Assembly (NCBI GenBank): GCA_031362985.1
Contig: JANLTO010000011.1
Coordinates: 9,340-73,339 of the forward strand
Source: SHZL01 sp031362985
Lineage (GTDB): Bacteria > Pseudomonadota > Gammaproteobacteria > Xanthomonadales > SZUA-36
DNA length: 64,000 bases
Direction: 5' to 3'
The notes below the pieces were generated by a model. The model worked only from the letters and a program-made list of their open reading frames with translations, searched no databases and was not told where the DNA came from. Within the stretch, counting starts at the first letter, position 1; every line of letters starts with the position of its first letter. The position numbers were made by a program, and so were the translations under genes. This document shows positions 27,259 through 34,236 of this stretch, one piece after another.

Positions 27259-28089
27259 TCAAAGCCCCCTGCGGCCCGCCTCCCGAATCATCGGTGCTCG
27301 TTCCGAGAACGCGGGGCCCGCAACCGTAGCGCCAACCGTGATACCCGCATCGGTGGTCAGGGTATGACCATTGGTGTAGCCGGATTCGTCGCTCGCGAGC
27401 CACAACGCCGCGTTTACAACATCCTCCACCAGGCCCGGCCGGTTCTTCAGAGGTGAGGCTTCAGCCAGTATACGCTTGGCCTCTTCGATGTTATCGGGAT
27501 CTCCGGTCAGCACAGCCGCAACCATCTCGGTCGCCATGCCCGCTGCAGCGATCCCGTTCACACGGATGCCGAAACGGCACAGCTCCACGCCCACGTTCTT
27601 GGTAAGACCCACCACGGCATGCTTGGCCGCCGCGTATGCGTGTGGACCGAGCCCGCCCATTAACCCGGCGGTGCTGGCCATGCTGATGATGCTACCGCTC
27701 CCACGCGGCTTCATCACTCGCGCTGCGTGCTTCATTCCATAGAAAACGCCGTTCAGCAGCACGTCAATACTAACCGCCCACTCAGCTTCCGGCGTGGTGT
27801 CGATGGGCCCGATGGCACCGACTATGCCGGCATTGTTGAACATGATATCGAGATGACCGAATTCCTTGACGGCGAGATCGACCAGCCCGGCGACTTGGTC
27901 TTCTTTGGTGACGTCGCACTTGGCAAAAACGGCCGCGCTACCCAACTCGCGGCACAGGGCATCGCCCCTGTCTTGCTGAATATCGCCAAGTACCACGCGA
28001 CAGCCTTCCCTTACAAACCGGCGCGCGCTGGCAGCACCGATGCCGCTTGCCGCGCCAGTGATTACCGCAGTTTTCCCACTTAATCGCAT
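27259..28089 (-). CDS. Short-chain dehydrogenase/reductase
   Basis: A 276-residue classical SDR, NAD(P)-dependent oxidoreductase. Seen: TGAASGIGAASA near residues 11-22, DVTKEDQ, NNAGIVG, the Ser-containing SMASTAG and catalytic YAAAK (Tyr-x-x-x-Lys). An Asp near residue 36 (LGDIQQD) after the second strand favours NAD over NADP. AGGAGA lies seven bases before the ATG. It follows the PQQ dehydrogenase by 25 bases on the same strand, so it may oxidise or reduce a later intermediate of the same pathway. The substrate is not predictable. Confidence 0.93.
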   Translation of the reverse strand: MRLSGKTAVITGAASGIGAASARRFVREGCRVVLGDIQQDRGDALCRELGSAAVFAKCDVTKEDQVAGLVDLAVKEFGHLDIMFNNAGIVGAIGPIDTTPEAEWAVSIDVLLNGVFYGMKHAARVMKPRGSGSIISMASTAGLMGGLGPHAYAAAKHAVVGLTKNVGVELCRFGIRVNGIAAAGMATEMVAAVLTGDPDNIEEAKRILAEASPLKNRPGLVEDVVNAALWLASDESGYTNGHTLTTDAGITVGATVAGPAFSERAPMIREAGRRGL

Positions 28090-28114
28090 TGCGTTCTCCT
28101 AATCAGCGAGCAGT

Positions 28115-30034
28115 TCATTTCAGACTAAAGGCGAGCAAAACATTACCCGGTATGTGCTGGTAAATGCCATAGCCGGAGTTCACATAAAGCATGCCGTCGG
28201 CAACGACAGGGCCGCTGCCGCTCATGGAACCTCCCCGCGCGGTTTCGCTGGAGACGGTTTCGAATTCACCCAGGGTGCTGACTTCCCACAGGACTTTTCC
28301 GTCCGTGGCTGAGTAAATCCTGAGTCGGCCGTCCAGGTGCCCGGCGATAACCCCGCCCGGAAAAGCCGTCACGGCGGCTGATATACCCGGGTCGCAGTAT
28401 TCCTTCAGGTCATCCGGACAGACATAATCGGCCGGCCGAGCCCAGATCTCTTTCCCGGTGGCTGCATCGAGCGCGTAAATACCCGGGCGTGGGTCGCTTT
28501 CGTATGTGTAACGGGTAAGGTCTTCCGGATAGAACATGTCATTGATGGGTACGTATACCACGTCACCGGCAGCCGCCATGCCATGGTGTACGCCACCCTG
28601 GACACCACCGCGGCCTACTTTTGTTTGCCAGACTATATTGCCATTATCCGGATTAATTCCATAGACGCTGCCGGACTTCTGTCCGGCGACCAGGATGTCC
28701 GTTCCGTTCGCAAGCTTCACCAGGATGGATGCGGCTGCGAAATCGAAATCCGGACCGTTTTCCTCGGGGCAATTGGCCGGGCTACTGGAAAAATAGATAA
28801 GACAGGCAGCATTAAAGGCATCCCCAGCCGTAGTCTGGGTGACCCAACGCTTGGCACCGGTTTTGACATCGAAGGCAATGATGGCATCGCTGCGGCCGTC
28901 TGCCGGGGACGAGTAGTTCTCTCCAGTGCCTGAGTAAAACTGGCCGCGCTTCAGGTCAATTGTGGGGCTGTTCCATACAGGGGCGCCCGACGGCGCCAGG
29001 ATTGCGGTACCAGCACTGGTCTTGCCAACTTCGGCCGGTACCTCGTCAATGGTGTAGCTCTGCCAGATCAGTTCTCCATTGTCCGGATCAAGAGCCACCA
29101 CGGAGCCCCGGAACGTACAGCAGGCATAGGACGGATCTGCAGCCGGAACCAATTCCAGCGAAGACACCGGCACCAGCAACTGGTCCGCTACCAGCACCGG
29201 GGCTGCGGTTATCGTCGCGTTGGGGTGACCATCAACTTTGGTCATCCAAAGAAGTTCGCCACTGCGGGCATCCAGAGCATAGGCGCGTGCCAGGATATCG
29301 CCAAAAAACACTCGGGGCCGGGCCTCTGCAGAGCCGGCTTCCCATGGTGAAACCACAATGGCCGTACGAACCTCTGAGCTGGCGCGAAAGGTCCAGCGAA
29401 CACAACCGGTCTGCGCGTCCAGCGCGTAGACCATGCCACTTTGACTACCCACAAACACCGTACCTCCAGCCACTGCGGGCTGGGATCGAGCCTGGATGGC
29501 GTTCGGATAGGCAAAAGCCCATTTCAGTTTGAGTTCACCGGCTTTATCGGCCGACAAGCCACCGGTGTCAGCCCCCTGGAAACGCGTATTGGACAGATCA
29601 ACGCCCCAACCAGCCTGGCGGGGCGGCTGATCCATATCCAGGTCCACCTGCGCACATACAGGAGCAGGGTGTTTCACCACCTCCGATGCCAGTGACCGGC
29701 CTGCCAGGTACTCGGCCACATCCTGTTTCTGCGAATCCGAGAGACCCGCCGACTGAGTGGCCATGATGCCGTTCATTGAATCCAGGATGGCATCGGGTGC
29801 CATCATTCCCAGGAACGACCGGTGGGGGGCTTTGTATGTGCCGCCTTCATGGCAGCTGGCACATTGTTCCAAGTAGTTAACCTGGCCGGGGTGAGGCAGT
29901 TCCCTGACTGGCAGGGACGCGGGCGACGGTTCCGGCGCCTCTTGCGGGGCCTCCTGGCTGCAACCGATAAGCATCAGCAAAACGGCAAAGAGGAAGCTCG
30001 GGGTGAGGATCAGACCAGCAGTTTTAGAAGCCAT
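28115..30034 (-). CDS. Cytochrome c / PQQ beta-propeller dehydrogenase, lipoprotein
   Basis: A 639-residue periplasmic enzyme, membrane-anchored through a lipobox (LMLIGC, Cys 25). An N-terminal cytochrome c domain has CASCH at residues 58-62. A PQQ-type eight-bladed propeller follows, with repeats such as VYALDAQTGCVRWTF and a vicinal Cys pair (YACCTF) like the disulfide of quinoprotein alcohol dehydrogenases. This order (cytochrome first, PQQ second) resembles polyvinyl alcohol dehydrogenase. It would oxidise a secondary alcohol and pass electrons to the respiratory chain. Start: ATG at 30034 with AGGAG upstream. It is divergent from a TonB receptor. Confidence 0.9.
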   Translation of the reverse strand: MASKTAGLILTPSFLFAVLLMLIGCSQEAPQEAPEPSPASLPVRELPHPGQVNYLEQCASCHEGGTYKAPHRSFLGMMAPDAILDSMNGIMATQSAGLSDSQKQDVAEYLAGRSLASEVVKHPAPVCAQVDLDMDQPPRQAGWGVDLSNTRFQGADTGGLSADKAGELKLKWAFAYPNAIQARSQPAVAGGTVFVGSQSGMVYALDAQTGCVRWTFRASSEVRTAIVVSPWEAGSAEARPRVFFGDILARAYALDARSGELLWMTKVDGHPNATITAAPVLVADQLLVPVSSLELVPAADPSYACCTFRGSVVALDPDNGELIWQSYTIDEVPAEVGKTSAGTAILAPSGAPVWNSPTIDLKRGQFYSGTGENYSSPADGRSDAIIAFDVKTGAKRWVTQTTAGDAFNAACLIYFSSSPANCPEENGPDFDFAAASILVKLANGTDILVAGQKSGSVYGINPDNGNIVWQTKVGRGGVQGGVHHGMAAAGDVVYVPINDMFYPEDLTRYTYESDPRPGIYALDAATGKEIWARPADYVCPDDLKEYCDPGISAAVTAFPGGVIAGHLDGRLRIYSATDGKVLWEVSTLGEFETVSSETARGGSMSGSGPVVADGMLYVNSGYGIYQHIPGNVLLAFSLK

Positions 30035-30272
30035 TACCAAGTTCTCCTGCTCGTTCAGGAACTGTTCCTTGCGGGTCTTTTTGCGAAACTTCTCGAATCC
30101 ATTGTCGGAAAGAGACGGCTAGCGCACGGAATATTTCCTGTTCGTTTGGAGTTGTCGCTAGTACGACCGATTGGGCGAATAAATCGGAGTTGCCCTGGCA
30201 CTCGGCCTCATCATAAGCAAAGTTTGAATACAGTTCAAGATGCCATGACAGCGCGTTTTTATGAGTCAACAA
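30024..30272 (-). CDS. Possible 82-residue protein ahead of the PQQ dehydrogenase
   Basis: An open frame on the minus strand with protein-like composition (HLELYSNFAYDEAE, then ATTPNEQEIFRALAVSFRQW). It ends 11 bases inside the start of the PQQ dehydrogenase gene, so the two could be coupled. It has only a TTG start at 30272. The frame continues upstream to a stop at 30312-30314 without an ATG. It may therefore be a remnant of a longer gene, or chance. I recognise no family. Confidence 0.3.
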   Translation of the reverse strand: MLTHKNALSWHLELYSNFAYDEAECQGNSDLFAQSVVLATTPNEQEIFRALAVSFRQWIREVSQKDPQGTVPERAGELGNGF

Positions 30273-30334
30273 TATCGCATGGCCACTCGCCAGGGTTACA
30301 TTATTTGTGAGTCAATTCAGTCGAAGTCGGGGGG

Positions 30335-30372
30335 TGACAATTCGTTAACAGGGGCTTGACAATTCGTTAACA
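30335..30372. promoter_or_regulatory. Two direct repeats, candidate operator for the TonB receptor
   Basis: TGACAATTCGTTAACA occurs at 30335-30350 and again at 30357-30372, each preceded by GGGG. The spacing is 22 bases, about two helical turns, as for a dimeric or cooperative regulator. The second copy contains TTGACA (30356-30361), a perfect -35 hexamer, although no good -10 sits 17 bases on. It lies between the divergent PQQ dehydrogenase and TonB receptor genes. Confidence 0.6.
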
Positions 30373-30390
30373 ATGGCCCATCGTTCTGAT

Positions 30391-30410
30391 AAATTAAATT
30401 AAATTAAATT
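30391..30410. repeat. AAATT x 4 short tandem repeat
   Basis: Four perfect copies of AAATT between the 16 bp direct repeats and the TonB receptor gene. A change in copy number would alter promoter spacing, but four copies are few for phase variation. Confidence 0.7.
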
Positions 30411-30518
30411 CAAAAAGATAAAATTGTCGATGACTGATGACAACACGGATAGCTTCATTGCTCCCCATCCAACCGGCAAATGTTTACTTAGAAACCATAG
30501 AACAGGAGCGCAATCTTG

Positions 30519-32771
30519 ATGTTAAAAAAATGGAACAATATCTACCTGGCACTCGCGGTGGGCGCAGGTGCGGCGGCTACGGCACCAGTAGTCACCGCTC
30601 AGGATGCGCAGGATGCGGATCAGCTGGAAGTGATTATGGTTACCGCGCGTAAGCGTGAGGAGAATCTGCAAAATGTTGGACTTTCTGTCAGTGCGTTAAG
30701 TGAGACTGAAATAAATCAGACTTTCGCACGGGATATCAGAGACCTGGCGTTTATGTCTCCTAACCTGATTATCGATGATACTTCACAGGGCCCCGGGGGC
30801 AACGCAGCAATATATATTCGTGGCGTTGGAGTGGCGGATGTTGAGAAAAATTTCGATCCCGCCGTTGGAGTAACGATTGACGGGCTATTTATCGGCGCCA
30901 ACAGTGGTGCGATTTTGAGAAGCATTGATCTGGCGTCAGTGGAAGTATTGCGTGGACCTCAGGGCACGCTGTATGGTCGTAACACTATCGGTGGAACGAT
31001 TAATGTAGTGAGAACAAGGCCTACCGGTGAATTGGGCGGCAGAATGCGCGCCGGTTACGGCGCTTACGATACCTTTTACTTCGATGGGATTTTTAATTTT
31101 GCCGTGACTGATAAGCTGGCAGTAAAGCTTTTCGGCAGCGTGTTTGATCAGAGTGAAGGTTATTTTAGAAGCACCGTTGACGGTGGTGACCGTGGCCGGG
31201 TGAATTATCAAGCCTATGGCGCCGACGTGCTATTCACGCCAACCGAAGGACTGGAGTTTGAATACATCTACCAGGAAGAGGATACGGACCAGGATACACC
31301 CCCGCTGTTAAACGCTGCGCAGCCGGATACCCTGTTTTGTTCCGCATTTGGATTGTGTGCGGTCGATGTGAACACGCCAAGTTCGGGAGACCGTTTCCTG
31401 GTGAATACCCTGGGGTTTTTGCCGACGACTTGGAATTCAAATACTGGAAGCATTCAAACCTCGTCGGTAGACGATCTGATTCCGGTCAGGCTGGAAGCGA
31501 CTTTCGATACCCAGATGAATATCTTTAAAACAAAATGGGATATTAACGATAATCTGCTATTTAATTACATATGGGGCAACTATAAGACCCAGGAGACTAT
31601 CGTCTCTAACTGGACGGCTGAACGGGTAATGCTGTTTGGAACTGACCGCCCCGCTGAATACCAGCAGAAAAGTAATGAACTGCGCCTGACTTACGACGGC
31701 GACGGCCCGTTGGACTTTGTTTTTGGTGCCTACTTTTGGGATTCAGAATACGATATCCGATTGCGTAGCTGGATCACTTTTGTTGTTCCTGGTGTCGTTT
31801 TGGATATACCGCAAACCACACACCAGGAAACGAAATCTTCCGCGTTGTTTTTCGAAGGAGACTACGCGCTTACTGATGCCTGGAGCCTGACCTTGGGCGG
31901 GCGTTGGACCAAAGACAAGAAGAAATCTGTGCAGTCAGGGTCCATAAATGGAACAGGCAGCGAGGATTGGAACGAATTTACGCCCAAGGTCGGTGTGCGT
32001 TACAAATTGACTGACGATGCCATGCTCTATGCCCTTTACTCCAAAGGCTATCGCAGCGGCGGCTTCAATGGACGGGTCGATTCATACGAGACCGCCGTCA
32101 CACCTTATGACCCGGAGTTTTTAAACAACTATGAAGTGGGCTTTAAAAGCGAGTGGCCGGACCAGAGGCTGAGATTGAATGGTGCCATTTTCTATATGGA
32201 CTATAAGGACAAGCAGGAAGAGATTGGATTACCCTCCGATGGTCCAACGGGCCAGAGGATTACGGTTTTTAACGCCGCTTCTGCAACCATGAAAGGTGTG
32301 GAACTTGAACTGCAAGCATTACCCACAGATGGCCTGACTATGCGTGCAAACCTTGGCTATCTGGATGCGAAATACGATGAATTCACTTTTCTCGGTCCCA
32401 ATGGAGTCCAGGATCTTAGTGGGTTTGATTTCCGCCGGGCACCAAAATGGACCGCTTCATTGGATGCAGTCTACGAATGGCAGGTCGGCCCCGGCCAAGC
32501 CTGGGTGAGAGGCCAATATCATTTTATTGGCGGACACTTTACCGAGCAGACTAACCGCCCGGAGCTGGAAAATGATGGTTCCAGTTTACTCGACATGTCA
32601 GTAAATTACTCAATGAACAACGGAGCAACCTTTAGTCTTTATGTCCGTAACCTTACCGATGAAGACAGTTACGCACACGGTTTGAATGTCTCTGGTCTTT
32701 GGGCCTATGCGATCCCGCGACCCCCGCGCACCTGGGGCGTGGAATTCTTGTACAACTTTGGCGGGAATTGA
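30519..32771 (+). CDS. TonB-dependent receptor
   Basis: An outer-membrane active-uptake channel of 750 residues. After a signal peptide ending near VVTAQDA comes a TonB-box-like EVIMVTARKREENLQNVGLS. The plug domain follows (DLAFMSPNLIID, IYIRGVG, VEVLRGPQGTLYGRNTIGGTINV), and the remainder is a 22-strand barrel with alternating aromatic strands to the C-terminal VEFLYNFGGN. I use the ATG at 30519 (AGGAG 10 bases before); a TTG at 30516 is possible. The gene is more AT-rich than its neighbours. It is divergent from the PQQ/SDR/CMD group, so the natural reading is uptake of the substrate those enzymes oxidise. Confidence 0.95.
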   Translation: MLKKWNNIYLALAVGAGAAATAPVVTAQDAQDADQLEVIMVTARKREENLQNVGLSVSALSETEINQTFARDIRDLAFMSPNLIIDDTSQGPGGNAAIYIRGVGVADVEKNFDPAVGVTIDGLFIGANSGAILRSIDLASVEVLRGPQGTLYGRNTIGGTINVVRTRPTGELGGRMRAGYGAYDTFYFDGIFNFAVTDKLAVKLFGSVFDQSEGYFRSTVDGGDRGRVNYQAYGADVLFTPTEGLEFEYIYQEEDTDQDTPPLLNAAQPDTLFCSAFGLCAVDVNTPSSGDRFLVNTLGFLPTTWNSNTGSIQTSSVDDLIPVRLEATFDTQMNIFKTKWDINDNLLFNYIWGNYKTQETIVSNWTAERVMLFGTDRPAEYQQKSNELRLTYDGDGPLDFVFGAYFWDSEYDIRLRSWITFVVPGVVLDIPQTTHQETKSSALFFEGDYALTDAWSLTLGGRWTKDKKKSVQSGSINGTGSEDWNEFTPKVGVRYKLTDDAMLYALYSKGYRSGGFNGRVDSYETAVTPYDPEFLNNYEVGFKSEWPDQRLRLNGAIFYMDYKDKQEEIGLPSDGPTGQRITVFNAASATMKGVELELQALPTDGLTMRANLGYLDAKYDEFTFLGPNGVQDLSGFDFRRAPKWTASLDAVYEWQVGPGQAWVRGQYHFIGGHFTEQTNRPELENDGSSLLDMSVNYSMNNGATFSLYVRNLTDEDSYAHGLNVSGLWAYAIPRPPRTWGVEFLYNFGGN

Positions 32772-32896
32772 TTTCGCAAACTGATTGGCATTAGTCTGGA
32801 TTACGGAGTCAGGCAGGAAATTACGGTGCTGGCCGGAGCACGGCCTGCCGCCTGGAGCGGCCCGCAAGTGAAGCAAAAGCTGCAATATTACGTCTG

Positions 32897-33181
32897 ATGA
32901 ATGGAGATCTCCCGTATCTTATAGATACGGGAGATCTCGAAGGCTTCGCAGGCCGGTTTGAGCACGCGAGCTTTCACTTCTTAGGTGATACAAACGGTCC
33001 GCTTTCCGGCAAGGACGAAGTTCGTGTCCTGCTACAAAGCGTCACACATGCCAAACAGCTTTTTCATTGCAAAAATGGAGCGGACCATACAGGAAACGCT
33101 CTTTGGTCACTTTTTTCGACTGGCACTTTCGACTGGCCACATTCGACCGGGAACGAACACAGTGCCCGGTTTCCAGAATAG
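32897..33181 (+). pseudogene. Fragment of an NTF2/SnoaL-like protein
   Basis: The frame encodes 94 residues. The first 45 or so look like the start of a SnoaL-like (NTF2 fold) domain: YLIDTGDLEGFAGRFEHASF, then GPLSGKDEVRVLL. After residue 47 the similarity stops and the composition becomes random, which suggests a frameshift or truncation. SnoaL-like proteins are usually about 130-150 residues. A perfect palindrome covers the first codons. I treat it as a decayed gene. Confidence 0.5.
32904..32938. repeat. Perfect 16 bp palindrome with 3-base loop
   Basis: GAGATCTCCCGTATCT at 32904-32919 is followed by TAT and its exact reverse complement at 32923-32938. There is no T-run on either side, so it is not a typical terminator. 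It lies 133 bases after the TonB receptor stop and inside the start of the NTF2-like fragment. Confidence 0.9.
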
Positions 33182-33223
33182 GATCGCCAGGCGCTTTTCG
33201 ACAAAAAACGCCACGAACTCATA

Positions 33224-33492
33224 TCATCCGGCGATGTTTTCTCTGAGCCACTCCAGCAAACGCCAGGCCGGCGCCTCAGTCACAAACCAGTTGGAATTGT
33301 TCGCGTCGATGGTGCGGCGTTCTGCGGCGACGCAAATGGAAACCATCAGGCGTGTACACACCAGCGGCATCAGCACCGCGCGCTCGGCTACAGACAAAGG
33401 GCGCACGGATTCGTAACCGCTGATGACGTGCTTTGCTGCTTCCATTGGATCCAGCACGTCCATCATCTGGTAGGCGAGGCAGACCGCCAATT
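33224..33492. repeat. Direct repeat, copy B (269 bp)
   Basis: The 3' end of the intact phosphotransferase gene, matching copy A at 26250-26518 without gaps at about 88 percent identity. The two copies bracket the CMD/SDR/PQQ/TonB module. Confidence 0.9.
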
Positions 33493-34198
33493 CGCACACT
33501 GCAGGGTTGTAGCAGCTGTCACCAAAATCCAGCAAGCCGCTGACGCGTCCTTCGGTGATGCGAATGTTTTCCGGGTTGCCATCGCCGTGGATGAATTGCC
33601 ACGGCAGTGTAGCCAGAAGAGGAAGGGTATTTTCGGTGAACTGCGCAAACGCCCATTGCAGCAATGCACGGCGTTCCGGGTCGTGGATCAGTTCCAGCTT
33701 GCCCTCGTGCTGGGTGGCATCGGCTAAATCCCAGCGATGCTTGCGGTGCGCGGCAGGGTGATCGAAACCAGCCAGCGTTTGGTCGAACAAAGCCAATGAT
33801 TTACCCAGGTCAAAGCGTAAATCATCTGATATATCAACACTTTCTGAGAGATTATCACCACCTATATAATTCAATAATCTCAATCGTTTAACTTCATTAT
33901 CAGGAAATTTAATTCGTGTTTCTATATTGCCGTTTAAATTCTTGATGATTTTGGGCAAATCCAGACCCAGTGGCGCTTTCTCCGCATGCTCGAGCGCCGC
34001 AAATTCCATCTCGACCACCTCTTTCGGCAGGTCGGAACCGGCAACTTTGGCTATGGTGAAATGGCCGTCCCCTCCGTTCACAAGATAGTTGAGATTCTCG
34101 CCGGGCAGACGACTGAGCGTTCCTTCTCTGCCGTATTTTTCGCGAATCTCTGCGCGCACGATCTCACGGATATCCACCAGTGGTTTGTGTTCGCTCAT
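33224..34198 (-). CDS. APH-family phosphotransferase
   Basis: A 324-residue kinase-like enzyme of the aminoglycoside/choline/homoserine phosphotransferase fold. The catalytic loop is FIHGDGNPEN at residues 203-211 and the metal-binding block is LLDFGD at 223-227. The substrate is unknown; related domains are often fused to class III aminotransferases, but this one stands alone. Residues of roughly 84-128 are encoded by a very AT-rich patch (33841-33960, about 28 percent GC by my count) in an otherwise GC-rich gene, which suggests a mosaic origin. Its 3' end is repeated at 26250-26518. Confidence 0.88.
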   Translation of the reverse strand: MSEHKPLVDIREIVRAEIREKYGREGTLSRLPGENLNYLVNGGDGHFTIAKVAGSDLPKEVVEMEFAALEHAEKAPLGLDLPKIIKNLNGNIETRIKFPDNEVKRLRLLNYIGGDNLSESVDISDDLRFDLGKSLALFDQTLAGFDHPAAHRKHRWDLADATQHEGKLELIHDPERRALLQWAFAQFTENTLPLLATLPWQFIHGDGNPENIRITEGRVSGLLDFGDSCYNPAVCELAVCLAYQMMDVLDPMEAAKHVISGYESVRPLSVAERAVLMPLVCTRLMVSICVAAERRTIDANNSNWFVTEAPAWRLLEWLRENIAG

Positions 34199-34236
34199 AC
34201 AGATCTCAGGCGCACGGCAACTGACGTGGCCATGAT

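Larger units (their letters stand above)
32772..33223. other. Gene-poor stretch with a decayed fragment and a palindrome
   Basis: This 452 bp interval between the TonB receptor and the phosphotransferase gene holds no intact gene. It contains the palindrome at 32904-32938 and an NTF2-like fragment. From about 33040 to 33223 I see nothing recognisable. It separates the accessory module from repeat copy B. Confidence 0.7.

Noticed and set aside
30356..30395. Complete sigma70 promoter at TTGACA before the TonB receptor
   Set aside because: The -35 is perfect, but no acceptable -10 lies 16-18 bases downstream; candidates are at 23 or more.
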